Shown: piece after piece, positions 9,002 through 18,628 of the stretch | Numbering within the stretch: the stretch's first letter is position 1 | Layout: each line of letters starts with the position of its first letter | From: an uncultured Saprospiraceae bacterium | GTDB lineage: Bacteria; Bacteroidota; Bacteroidia; Chitinophagales; Saprospiraceae | Assembly: GCA_937951615.1 (NCBI GenBank) | Contig: CALFBH010000084.1 | Location: 1 to 64,000 of the forward strand | Direction: 5' to 3' | DNA: 64,000 nt | Translations under genes and position numbers: made by a program | Notes under the pieces: generated by a model | Database searches by the model: none | Told to the model about the DNA's origin: nothing | The model's input: only the letters and a program-made list of their open reading frames with translations

Positions 9002-9548
9002 ACATTCGCTGTCTAATTCGCCCATGGTTGAAACCATCGGCTACCAAATAAATCGTGTCTACGACACTTTGTAAAGCTATCAAATTGGAAGGCTAGACAA
9101 GTCGCAGCGCGACGATTCATTTGGTAGCCAATGAATTTATTCGTTGGCGAATTGTGCATTACACATTTGTCCATGGCAAAACCATTGACTGCCTAATTCG
9201 CCCATGGTTGAAACCATCGGCTACCAGATAAATCGTGTCTACGACACTTTGTAAATCTATCAATTTGGAAGGCTAGACAAGTCGCAGCGCGACGATTCAT
9301 TTGGTTGCCAATGAATTTATTTGTTGGCGAATTGTGCATTACACATTTGCCCATGGCAAAATCATTGACTGCCTAATTTGCCCATGGCAAAATCATTGAC
9401 TGCCAGATAAATCGTGTCTATGACACTTTGGATAGCCTAGCAATTATAAAGTTATAAAGATAGCGACGAACTATTTGGTAGCGTGGGAATTTATTCCCAC
9501 GCTTGACGGGCAATAATAGCCAATGAATTTATTCTACGGGATACCAGG
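9002..9548. repeat. 180-bp tandem repeat made of hairpins
   Basis: Two nearly identical 180-bp units start at 9014 and 9194; a diverged third unit starts at 9374 and ends near 9548. Each unit holds several short-loop inverted repeats: ATGGTT-GA-AACCAT, GTGTC-TAC-GACAC, GTCGC-AGC-GCGAC and GCCAATGAAT-TT-ATTCGTTGGC. Unit 3 adds a perfect AGCGTGGGAAT-TT-ATTCCCACGCT. No coding region. It separates the DUF4292 gene from the arylsulfotransferase-family gene. It resembles clustered REP-like palindromes rather than a CRISPR: there are no unique spacers. Confidence 0.85.
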
Positions 9549-9564
9549 ATAACATTTTACCACA

Positions 9565-11364
9565 ATGAAAAAAAGCATTCTAATCATTACATTCCCCATA
9601 ATCGCCATGTTAGGATTGTCTGCCCAGCCTTTCCAATACCTCTCTCCCCTACCCGATGCAAACTATATAGCAAAAGAAACGTCCATCCTCATAAAGACAG
9701 GGCAAGTAATCGAAGCAGACGAGCTGGAAAATTTTGCTGCTGCGCAATTGAGGGGTGTGCAAAGCGGGCGAGTTGGTTTTGAAGCTCGACTTGGTCATCA
9801 TCGCAAGACGGTTATTTTAAAACCTCACCGTGCTTTTCTGCCTGGCGAGCGGGTGGAAGTTCGTTTTCCGCATTGGAATTATGATTATGAATTTACGATT
9901 TCCAGAATGACGGATAGGCAATTAGCGGAAGCTGTAGATGATTATTATGCAATCCAGCGGGCTGAATTGCCGCTAGTACCAACAAACAGAAATACGACCG
10001 ATACCCTGCCTGCAACGATTAGTATTTCAACTGCGCCGGCTGATGGGTATTTTGTATTGGCTCCTTTGGGCATGGCGCGTTTGTATATTGTGGACAATGA
10101 ATTAAAAGTATTCAAATCCAGACCAATAGAATTTGTAGGCTATGATTTCAATCGACTGGACGCTGATTTGTTTGCTTATTGTGATTATAATCCTACACCA
10201 ATTGAGCATATTTTGCTGGATACTTCACTGAATCCGATTGATACTTTTACGACAACGGACGGCGTGACCACCGATTTCCATGAACTCCTGATGACGCCCG
10301 ATGGACATACTTATCTGATTGGCTTTCGCCCAGAAATGGTGGACATGAGTGTCTTGGTCAGCGGAGGCGAGCCAGAAGCGATGGTGTCTAATATTTATAT
10401 CCAGGAATTTGATCTTTATGGAAATTTGGTTTTTGAATGGCGGTCTTTCGATCACCTGCCTATCACGGATATTGATCCGAATAATACAGCTTATCTTTCG
10501 CTCACCAGCACCCAGATTTCTTATGTTCACCCCAATGCTTTGGAAATTGACACAGATGGCAATTTATTAATGTCTAGTCGAAACCTGAGTGAAGTGACCA
10601 AAATTAATCGACAAACCGGTGAGGTGATGTGGCGTATGGGTGGCGGACCTGGCAATGAATTTACGTTTATCAATGACCCGAATAATGGTTTTTCTGACCA
10701 ACATGATGTACGCCGATTGCCCAATGGCAATATTTCTATTTATGACAATAGTTATTATGACCAAAGCAGTCTGGACGGCAGTCGGCTTGTAGAATATGAA
10801 GTGGATGAAATCAACAAAACGGCAAGCGTAGTTCGTACACACGAAAGCACTTTTTTTTATCGGGCAATGGGCAATGCCCAGCTTTTACCAAATGACAATT
10901 ATCTGGTCAATTGGGGACTGCCTACGCTTGGTTTTATTCCTTCTTTTACAGAATACGCACCTGATGGTACAAAGACGTTTGAAGTCAATATTGATGGCGA
11001 TGCGAGTAGTTATCGCGTAACTAAAATTGACTGGCCGCTCAATCCTATCGCCTGGCCACCGGATTCTATTCCTGTCAATACAACTGCGCCGATATCCGAC
11101 TTTCAGGATATTCAAACTAGGGCTGCCCTGCCCAATCCTGCAACTGAAATGACCACCATTCCTTATCAATTATCCGACAAATTCACTGCTGCTTATCTGG
11201 AAATATTTGATATTAATGGGCATATTATACAGCGTCAGTTGTTAGACCATCAATCGAAATATGCGACTATAAATGTTCGCCCATTTTCAGCAGGTGTTTA
11301 TTTTTATCGAATACGGGCTGGCGAAAAAACGGGACAGACTTTTAAGTTGGTTATTTCAAAATAA
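9565..11364 (+). CDS. Exported arylsulfotransferase (ASST)-family protein with T9SS sorting domain
   Basis: 599 aa. Signal peptide MKKSILIITFPIIAMLGLSAQ. An N-terminal beta domain (to ~120) precedes a propeller-like region that matches ASST-family enzymes: HELLMTPDGHTYLIG, YVHPNALEIDTDGNLLMSSRN, TGEVMWRMGGGPG, and SDQHDVRRLPNGNISIYDN. In the family, histidines in the HPNA and QHD segments belong to the active centre, and the enzyme moves sulfate between phenolic molecules. The actual substrate here is unknown. The last ~80 residues are a type-A T9SS sorting domain (LPNPATEMTTIPY, then SAGVYFYRIRAG and FKLVISK), so the protein should reach the cell surface. Monocistronic: repeats lie upstream and an inverted repeat lies downstream. 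Confidence 0.85.
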   Translation: MKKSILIITFPIIAMLGLSAQPFQYLSPLPDANYIAKETSILIKTGQVIEADELENFAAAQLRGVQSGRVGFEARLGHHRKTVILKPHRAFLPGERVEVRFPHWNYDYEFTISRMTDRQLAEAVDDYYAIQRAELPLVPTNRNTTDTLPATISISTAPADGYFVLAPLGMARLYIVDNELKVFKSRPIEFVGYDFNRLDADLFAYCDYNPTPIEHILLDTSLNPIDTFTTTDGVTTDFHELLMTPDGHTYLIGFRPEMVDMSVLVSGGEPEAMVSNIYIQEFDLYGNLVFEWRSFDHLPITDIDPNNTAYLSLTSTQISYVHPNALEIDTDGNLLMSSRNLSEVTKINRQTGEVMWRMGGGPGNEFTFINDPNNGFSDQHDVRRLPNGNISIYDNSYYDQSSLDGSRLVEYEVDEINKTASVVRTHESTFFYRAMGNAQLLPNDNYLVNWGLPTLGFIPSFTEYAPDGTKTFEVNIDGDASSYRVTKIDWPLNPIAWPPDSIPVNTTAPISDFQDIQTRAALPNPATEMTTIPYQLSDKFTAAYLEIFDINGHIIQRQLLDHQSKYATINVRPFSAGVYFYRIRAGEKTGQTFKLVISK

Positions 11365-11371
11365 AATTTAG

Positions 11372-11468
11372 CCACGAATTAAAAACGAATGTCTTATTTG
11401 AGGTTAGCCACGAATGCACGAATTGAAAACGAATGTCTTATTCGATCATCATTCGTGCATTCGTGGCT
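11372..11468. repeat. Word-like repeat with 18-bp inverted repeat
   Basis: Direct copies of TTAGCCACGAAT and AAAACGAATGTCTTATT at 11372-11445, and an 18-bp perfect inverted repeat: AGCCACGAATGCACGAAT at 11406-11423 and its complement at 11451-11468. It lies between convergent genes and may terminate one or both, but no long T-tract follows. Confidence 0.7.
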
Positions 11469-11508
11469 GAAGAAATATTTTTATAGATTAATACAGGCAA
11501 TCTTAGAA

Positions 11509-11530
11509 CAAGGCAACCGAAGTCGCCTGT
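11509..11530 (-). terminator. Possible terminator of the 2275-aa LRR gene
   Basis: On the minus strand, AGGCGAC-TTCG-GTTGCCT forms a 7-bp stem with a stable tetraloop (11511-11528), about 12 bases after the stop codon. The following T-tract is short, so this is tentative. Confidence 0.4.
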
Positions 11531-11539
11531 ACGTTTTGA

Positions 11540-14500
11540 TTAATTCTCAATACAATCCTCTATCTCACCAGAAAAACTGCTTCCTGGTTCTATAGAAAAT
11601 CCTTTATCCAATAAGATGACATCTCCTGCTTTGAACTGAACATCCGTTCCTGCTGGTGCCGTACTTTCTGAACTTAGTGTCGTGCCTGCCTGATATGCGC
11701 GCGTGATAAGCGGGTTCGATAGATTCAGGTCGCTAGGGCAGCTTTCGCAGGCGGCTGCTCCATTGGCACAAAAATCTTCCCAAGGCATATCAAAATTATT
11801 GCCATCGCTGATGTCGCCATTATCAGAATAAGCGCAAATATTGACCAGCGATATTGGATAACAATCTGTCAGTTGGTTATTGTATAAGCCGAGGTTAGAC
11901 AGGTCAGGCAAATTGCCCAATGCTGCCGGGATATTGCCGCTCAACTGATTATTCGCCAGCCATACTGTCCGTACACTTATCATATCACCCAAAGCAGGTG
12001 GAATGTTACCCTCTAACTGGTTATTATTTAAATACAAGCTCGTTAAATTCGCCAAATTGCCCAAAGTTGCCGGGATGCTGTCCGTGAGTTGATTATTCGA
12101 CAGCCATAATGACCTTAAATCAGCCAGGTCGCCTAGCTCTGCTGGAATACTTCCTGTCAGTTGATTGCTATATAAATATATTTCTTCCAGTTTTAATAAA
12201 TAACCCAACTCTGTCGGGATGCTGCCATTCAGTTCATTATTATGTAGGCTCAATCCAGTCAATTCACCTAGATTGCCTAGATCGGGCGGCAAAGTTCCCT
12301 TGAGAGAATTGGCAGATAAATTCAGGTAAGTGACACAGCCATCTTCGTTCATGCTTACACCGTTCCAAGTGGATGTGGGTTGTTCCATATCCCAGCTATA
12401 TGCCCAGTTGTCGCCATCCGTTGCATGATATAAAGCAGCCAGAGCCAGCGAATCTCTTACTTGACAACCTGCTCCTATCGTGGGTATTAAAGTACAATTT
12501 CCTGCATTCGTAGTACAAAAATCTTCCCAGGGAGCATCAAAATTATTGCCATTACTGATGCTTACATTTGTGCTGGAATACGAAGGAAGTTGTCCGCACA
12601 AACTGAGCAGACTATTATCATAACAGCCGCTCAACTGATTATTATAGGTCGATAAAGTCGTAAGGCTCGTCATATTGCTAAATGAGCCAGGCAAACCACC
12701 CTCAAGTTGATTATTATTTAAATATATTCTCTGTAAAGAAGTCAGATTACCCAGCGTGACTGGCAGATTTCCAATGAGTTGATTATGATTCAAATATAAT
12801 CGGGTCAGGTTATTTAAATTGCCTATTTCTGACGGAATAAAACCACTCAACTGATTATAATCTAAACGCAGATCCGTTAAATTCGTCAGATTGCCCAACT
12901 CCCCAGGAATTGCTCCACTCAGTTGATTTTCAGACAATCTCAATGACTTCAGGCTGCTTATATTACCCAACTCCTCAGGAATCGCTCCACTTAAGTCATT
13001 TCTGTACAAAATACAATTTATCAGACTTGACATATTCCCCAATTCGGCGGGGATACTTCCAGTCAGATCATTACTCCAAAAGTGCATGTACTCCAGACTG
13101 TCCAGCGTTCCCAGTTCGGGTGGAATCGGGCCAGTCATTCCTTGATTGTATAAATAAAGAGAGGTGACACAGCCAGTTGAGTTCAGCACCACATTTGCCC
13201 AACTATCCATAGGCTGTGTTAAGTCCCAGGGTGTTGTCCAGTTGGCACCATCTGTAGCATTATACAAGGCAACAAGGGCGAGGGAATCGCTGTAACGACA
13301 GCTCGTCGCATTGGTGACACATCCTCCTATTCCATTTAGACAAAAATCTTCCCAGGGGGCATCAAAATTATTGCCATTACTCATACTTCCATTGGTATTG
13401 GAATAAGAAGATAATTGTCCGCACAAAGTCGCCAGGTTACTGTCATAACAGCCGCTAAGTTGATTATTATACAAAGATAAATTGGTCAGACTGGACATAT
13501 TAGCAAATGTAACGGGGATACTTCCAGTGAGTTGGTTGGCTCTTAGTGTCAGGCTAATAAGGTTACTTAAATTTCCCAATTCCGATGGAATACTGCCACT
13601 CAACTGATTACTGCCCAGGCTCATGGTTGTCAGGCTGCTCAGGTTACCCAATTCTACAGGAATACTGCCACTCAACTGGTTATAAGTCATGTACATGATT
13701 TCCAGCGAACTCAAATTACCCAGTTCTGCCGGAATACTGCCTGTCAGTCCATTGCCACTCAGGTTCAGGTAAGTCAGATTACTTAAATTGCCCAGTTCTG
13801 GTGGAATACTGCCTGTGAAATTATTATCTCCGAGGTGTAGAAAGGTGAGGTTGCTCAAATTACCCAGTTCAGGCGGAAGTGTGCCATCAACATAATTTTC
13901 ATCAAAATCAATGGCTGTTACACAAGCATCTGCATTAAGGCTAAGTCCAGCCCAGGTACTCATGGGCTGAGTCAAATCCCAGGGCGTCATACTTCCCCAA
14001 TCTGTAATAGCATTGTGGAAGGCAACCAGAGCATTATAATCCGAGGTACAAACGACAGGTGCGCAGTTTCCTGCTCCATTATTACAAAAATCTTCCCAGT
14101 CGGCATCCAACGTATTGCCATTACTGATTTGTGCATTGGTATTAAAATAGGCTGTTAATTGTCCGCACAAAGCTGTCAGGTTATTATCATAGCAACCCGT
14201 CAATTGATTATTATGTAAACTCAGTCCAGTCAGGTTAGATAAATTGCCCAATGCTGTAGGAATTTCTCCGGTCAGTTGGTTATTATGTAAAGCCGTGTAA
14301 GTCAGATTATACAAGTTGCCCAACTCAGGTGGAATGCTTCCGGTCAATTGATTATTATTCAAACTGAAACTGTTCAGGTTGGTCAGGTTGCCTATGGAAG
14401 CAGGAATATTGCCCGTCAATTGATTGCCATTGATATTGAAAGTAATCAGGTTCGCCAGATTGCCCCATTCCGTCGGGATGCTCCCACTCAGTTGATTATA

Positions 14501-17500
14501 GCCAAGGTAGCAGGTCGTCAGTGCGCTTAGATTACCCAATTCAGCAGGAATACTTCCCGTTAAACCGTTGCCATCCAAATTCAGATAAGTCAGGTTAGTC
14601 AAATTACCCAGCTCAACAGGAATATTGCCTATAAAATTATTATCTCCGAGATCCAGATAAGTCAGACTAGTCAAATCGCCCAGTTCTGGCGGAAGTGTAC
14701 CGTCAATAGATTTTTCATCCAGACTAATGGCAGTTACACAACCATCTGTATTGAATGCCAGCCCAATCCAGCTATTCATAGGCTGTGCCAAATCCCAGGG
14801 TGTCATGTTCCCCCAGTCTGTGATGGAATTATGAAAAGCAACTAAGGCATTATAGTCTGTTACGGCACAGTTTGCGACAATACATGTACCTGCGCCTGTA
14901 TTACAAAAATCTTCCCAAGAGACATCGAAGTTATTTCCATCACTGATATTGGTATTATTATTTGACTGTCCGCACAGACTGGCGAGGCTTGGGTCATAAC
15001 AGCCTGTGAGTTGATTATTTTGTAATCGTAAATTTCCGACATTTCCTGCTATAGCAGGCAGATTTCCTCCAAAGGCATTATTATCCAAATAGGCATTTGC
15101 CATGTTTAAAATACAAGCTGGTATAGTACCGCTCAGGTTATTATTAGACAAACTCAAAGTAGTTAAAGGCGGATTACACAATTCTTCTGGTATATTTCCT
15201 GTCAGTTGATTATTATTCAAACCCAATTGTTCGAGGCTACTCATATTGCCGAATTCAGGCGGAATACTACCGCTGAGGTTATTATTGCTTAAAACCAAAG
15301 CTTCTAAATTATTTAGCATGCCGAGTTCAGGCGGGATACTACCACTAAACTGGTTATCGGTCATAACCCAGTGGGTTAAAGCACTTAAATTACCAAGTTC
15401 AGGCGGGATACTACCGCTAAGTTGATTGACTCCTAATCTAAGATGTGTCAGGCTACTTAAATTGCCGAGTTCAGGCGGAATACTACCACTGAGGTTATTG
15501 TCCTCTAATCTAAGATCTACTAGGTTACTTAAATTGCCGAGTTCAGGCGGAATACTGGCACTCAGTTGATTGCCGAGTAAATACAATTCTGTCAAATTAC
15601 TCAAATTGCCGAGTTCGGGTGGAATACTCCCACTGAGGTTATTATACCATAAGTTCAAAGATTCCAAATTACTTAAATTGCCCAATTCTGGCGGAATATT
15701 ACCAGTAAAATCATTTTCATGTAAATGCAAGTGAGTCAAATTGCTCAAATTGCCCAATTCTGGCGGAATATTACCAGTAAAACTATTATTCCATAGTGAT
15801 AAGTAAGTTAAATTCGACAGATTGCCTAATTCTGGTGGAATACTACCAACCATTCCCTTCCAGCTCAGCTCCAGACGAGTAACACATCCATCTCCATTCA
15901 ATGTCACGCCCTGCCAGGTACTCATGGATTGAGTTATGTCCCAGGGCATAATCGTTCCCCAGTTTGTAATGGTGTTATAGAAAGCGACCAGTGCGTCTCG
16001 ATCTGAGATACTACAGGCACTTGGTGTACAGCTTCCTGTAGCGCAAAAATACTCCCAGGGTACATCGAAATTATTCCCATTGCTGATGGCTGCATTTGTA
16101 GAGGAATACCCTGTTAATTGCCCGCATAAAGTCATCAGGTTATTATCATAACAACCGCTCAGTTGATTACTAGCCAAACTAAGTCCTGTCAGACCAGATA
16201 AATTGGCTAAAGTAGCAGGAATATTTCCGTCCAGTTGGTTGCCTGAAAGAGCTAGATAGCTCAGGTTGCTTAGATTGCCTATTTCCGCAGGAATACTGCC
16301 ACTCAGCTGATTAGCAGTTAAATCTAAAGCCGTCAGGTTAGACAAATTGCCAATTTCAGGCGCTATAGTTCCTGTTAAAGTTGCCGAATGTTCACTTAAA
16401 TCAAGCGCAATAACACAGCCATTGGCATCTAAAGTCACGTCTTCCCATGTATTTACCGGCTGGCTTAAATCCCAGGACAATCCCTGAACAGAATTATAGA
16501 ACGCTATAAGTGCATCACGGTCTGCGGCTACACAAGGATTCGGCGCACAATCTCCTGTAGCGCAAAAATACTCCCAGGGTACGTTGAAGTAATTCCCGTC
16601 GCTGATGTGTTGATTGGCCCAAGAAGGCAGCTCTGGACAAAGTGACTCTAAGCCTACATAGCAGCCAGTCAGCTGGTTATTAGTAACTGATAAAACTTCT
16701 AAATTAATCAGGTTGCCCAGACTTGCAGGGAGTCCACCGGTCAGGTTATTAGTGTGCAAAGACAGCCATATCAGATTGGATAGATTGCCTAATTCAGGCG
16801 GAATATTTCCACTTAGATTATTACCATCTAGCTCCAACCACTCTACCTCGGTCAAAGCTCCCAGTTCAGCAGGCATACTACCATTCAAATTATTATTATT
16901 CAATTCTAAATTAGTCACACAACCATTCGCATTTAATGTCACCCCATACCAAGTACTTACCGGCTGGCTTAAATCCCAGGTATTTGTCCAGTTGGCACCG
17001 TCGGTGGCCTGATGCAAAGCTATAAGCGCATTATAATTTGAATTGCAGACTACTGACTCTGTTGTGAATGAACGATACTCCGACCAGGCGCCGGTCGTAT
17101 TGTCTTTTACGCGCCAGCAGTATTCAATATTGCCGCCGAGTTGTCCTGCGGGAATAGTGAAGGAATTGCTGGATACATTCGTATTGGAGTATGTTGTATT
17201 TGAAGCTAAGTTGAATGGATTGAGGTCAAGTGTCGGATTTCTAAATTTGTAAAAATGATCTGGCTCGCTGGCTATATAAATATTGCCTTCATTGTCCATT
17301 GTGACACCTTCTGGCTGATTGACACTTGCAGACAGTCCGGCATTGCCAGCAGTTAGGTATAGTGTTCCGTGTATAGTACCAGCCATATCAACTTCCAATA
17401 AACGTTTAGAGGCTTCGCTAAGTACCAGAAAGTGATCATTGATATTCATATTGCCCACGCCATCCGTCAGGCTAAAATGGTGTAAACCTGCCAAATCCGA

Positions 17501-18367
17501 AACACCTAATTTAGTTTGTGCATTAAATGGCTGCGTAGGCGTGATATTGACCACTCCTGAAATAGTTGGTGGTAATGTGAATACGTATATTTCGGGCTTG
17601 GGTGCTATCTCATTGACAATAAGGACTTCGTTAGTGAATGCATTATAAGTAATTCCTTCAATACAATCAGTAGTGGTACAGCCGGTTATACTTAACTGAA
17701 TATAATTTGAGGGGTAAGCAATACTTGTGGTATTATCATCAATAGTCACTTTGTGTATCCGTTGTCTTCTTTCTTCTATGATGAGATAATCGTCTCCTCC
17801 TATCCAGACAATACCTTCTGTATCATCAAAATCCGGTGTACCATTCATCTCGTCATTGAGTTTGATCTCTCTTATCCAATTTCCATTATTGTCTAATTCG
17901 ACGACTCGCTCTGCAGCAAAACTATCTGATCCGTTAGTCACATAAAAATAAGTACCAGTTGTGGCATTAGTTGTGGGATTATAGGTAGCTCCCGAAAAGT
18001 CATCACTCACATTAGCAATATTCGTATTGGTTATATCCGCAGTAAAATCATTTAAGTGCAGTTTTCCAACTTTGGAGTAATCCGGGTTACAGCTATAAAC
18101 TTCCAATGTATAGGAACTTCCCATTCCTGCCCATTGCAAGGTCGGTGCGAGTGCTACGTTGGCAGCCTGGTCAGCAGGGCTGCTGAGTTCGGGCAGGCTA
18201 GTCATCTGCATGGAAGTTTCGCAGATGCGTTCTTCGTATTCTGCATTGCCTTCGCATATACTAACTTTGTAGCATTGTTCATTAGTTGGAACATTATTGA
18301 AAGCATAAGATGTACTCCAGCAAAAGAGGAGCAGGCTTAGGAAGGTGTGCTGTAAAATCGTTTTCAT
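11540..18367 (-). CDS. Giant secreted LRR protein with N-terminal beta-propeller
   Basis: 2275 aa. Signal peptide ends near STSYA. Residues ~70-400 look like an SdiA-regulated/phytase-like propeller (EGIVWIGGDDYLIIEE, CIEGITYNAFTNEVLIVNE, NQPEGVTMDNEGNIYIASE). A fibronectin-like strand pair (EYCWRVKDNTTGAWSEYRSF) follows. From ~440 to ~2205 there are seven LRR cassettes. Each opens with a Cys and a plant-LRRNT-like cap (DYNALVAFHNAITDW...WAGLSLN...CV), continues with 24-residue plant-type repeats (LGNLSNLTxLxLxxNxLSGSIPPE), and closes with a cap reading GCYDxxLxxLCGQL...SNGNNFDxPWEDFC. The final ~70 residues contain VQFKAGDVILLDKGFSIEPG and end in EIEDCIEN; there is no type-A sorting domain. 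No protease domain, unlike its neighbours. Likely a surface adhesion or recognition protein. Confidence 0.9.
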   Translation of the reverse strand: MKTILQHTFLSLLLFCWSTSYAFNNVPTNEQCYKVSICEGNAEYEERICETSMQMTSLPELSSPADQAANVALAPTLQWAGMGSSYTLEVYSCNPDYSKVGKLHLNDFTADITNTNIANVSDDFSGATYNPTTNATTGTYFYVTNGSDSFAAERVVELDNNGNWIREIKLNDEMNGTPDFDDTEGIVWIGGDDYLIIEERRQRIHKVTIDDNTTSIAYPSNYIQLSITGCTTTDCIEGITYNAFTNEVLIVNEIAPKPEIYVFTLPPTISGVVNITPTQPFNAQTKLGVSDLAGLHHFSLTDGVGNMNINDHFLVLSEASKRLLEVDMAGTIHGTLYLTAGNAGLSASVNQPEGVTMDNEGNIYIASEPDHFYKFRNPTLDLNPFNLASNTTYSNTNVSSNSFTIPAGQLGGNIEYCWRVKDNTTGAWSEYRSFTTESVVCNSNYNALIALHQATDGANWTNTWDLSQPVSTWYGVTLNANGCVTNLELNNNNLNGSMPAELGALTEVEWLELDGNNLSGNIPPELGNLSNLIWLSLHTNNLTGGLPASLGNLINLEVLSVTNNQLTGCYVGLESLCPELPSWANQHISDGNYFNVPWEYFCATGDCAPNPCVAADRDALIAFYNSVQGLSWDLSQPVNTWEDVTLDANGCVIALDLSEHSATLTGTIAPEIGNLSNLTALDLTANQLSGSIPAEIGNLSNLSYLALSGNQLDGNIPATLANLSGLTGLSLASNQLSGCYDNNLMTLCGQLTGYSSTNAAISNGNNFDVPWEYFCATGSCTPSACSISDRDALVAFYNTITNWGTIMPWDITQSMSTWQGVTLNGDGCVTRLELSWKGMVGSIPPELGNLSNLTYLSLWNNSFTGNIPPELGNLSNLTHLHLHENDFTGNIPPELGNLSNLESLNLWYNNLSGSIPPELGNLSNLTELYLLGNQLSASIPPELGNLSNLVDLRLEDNNLSGSIPPELGNLSSLTHLRLGVNQLSGSIPPELGNLSALTHWVMTDNQFSGSIPPELGMLNNLEALVLSNNNLSGSIPPEFGNMSSLEQLGLNNNQLTGNIPEELCNPPLTTLSLSNNNLSGTIPACILNMANAYLDNNAFGGNLPAIAGNVGNLRLQNNQLTGCYDPSLASLCGQSNNNTNISDGNNFDVSWEDFCNTGAGTCIVANCAVTDYNALVAFHNSITDWGNMTPWDLAQPMNSWIGLAFNTDGCVTAISLDEKSIDGTLPPELGDLTSLTYLDLGDNNFIGNIPVELGNLTNLTYLNLDGNGLTGSIPAELGNLSALTTCYLGYNQLSGSIPTEWGNLANLITFNINGNQLTGNIPASIGNLTNLNSFSLNNNQLTGSIPPELGNLYNLTYTALHNNQLTGEIPTALGNLSNLTGLSLHNNQLTGCYDNNLTALCGQLTAYFNTNAQISNGNTLDADWEDFCNNGAGNCAPVVCTSDYNALVAFHNAITDWGSMTPWDLTQPMSTWAGLSLNADACVTAIDFDENYVDGTLPPELGNLSNLTFLHLGDNNFTGSIPPELGNLSNLTYLNLSGNGLTGSIPAELGNLSSLEIMYMTYNQLSGSIPVELGNLSSLTTMSLGSNQLSGSIPSELGNLSNLISLTLRANQLTGSIPVTFANMSSLTNLSLYNNQLSGCYDSNLATLCGQLSSYSNTNGSMSNGNNFDAPWEDFCLNGIGGCVTNATSCRYSDSLALVALYNATDGANWTTPWDLTQPMDSWANVVLNSTGCVTSLYLYNQGMTGPIPPELGTLDSLEYMHFWSNDLTGSIPAELGNMSSLINCILYRNDLSGAIPEELGNISSLKSLRLSENQLSGAIPGELGNLTNLTDLRLDYNQLSGFIPSEIGNLNNLTRLYLNHNQLIGNLPVTLGNLTSLQRIYLNNNQLEGGLPGSFSNMTSLTTLSTYNNQLSGCYDNSLLSLCGQLPSYSSTNVSISNGNNFDAPWEDFCTTNAGNCTLIPTIGAGCQVRDSLALAALYHATDGDNWAYSWDMEQPTSTWNGVSMNEDGCVTYLNLSANSLKGTLPPDLGNLGELTGLSLHNNELNGSIPTELGYLLKLEEIYLYSNQLTGSIPAELGDLADLRSLWLSNNQLTDSIPATLGNLANLTSLYLNNNQLEGNIPPALGDMISVRTVWLANNQLSGNIPAALGNLPDLSNLGLYNNQLTDCYPISLVNICAYSDNGDISDGNNFDMPWEDFCANGAAACESCPSDLNLSNPLITRAYQAGTTLSSESTAPAGTDVQFKAGDVILLDKGFSIEPGSSFSGEIEDCIEN

Positions 18368-18628
18368 AATTATTATTTTTTCAAATAAAAAGAGTTGAGA
18401 ACATAGTTAAATACTGTTTTAAATGGTAGATACAGGGCATAGCTCCGCCAGTGCAAGCCTGAGCCAGAGATGCCAGAAGGCATATCCGACCCAGTCTTAC
18501 TAAAGAATCAAAAAGTGTTTAGGGAAAACTTTCAGTATGTGTAGGAGCTATAGAACGTTCGGGTATGATTAGGTGTTTTTTAAACATGATTTATTATTTC
18601 AGCAATGCTTGTTGTTTGTTGGCATAGT
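18368..18628. other. Intergenic gap between two LRR genes
   Basis: 261 bases with no gene. It contains a small ATGCC-AGA-AGGCAT-like hairpin around 18473. It should hold the promoter of the 2275-aa gene and the end of the M4-LRR transcript; neither can be placed with confidence. Confidence 0.5.

Noticed and set aside
9002-9548. Possible CRISPR array
   Set aside because: Repeat period is 180 bp with no unique spacers, and no cas genes are nearby.
11540-18367. Assembly collapse or chimera of LRR genes
   Set aside because: The single frame stays open over 6.8 kb, and the cassettes differ in sequence and in repeat number, so one long gene is more likely. Long reads could still change the copy number.
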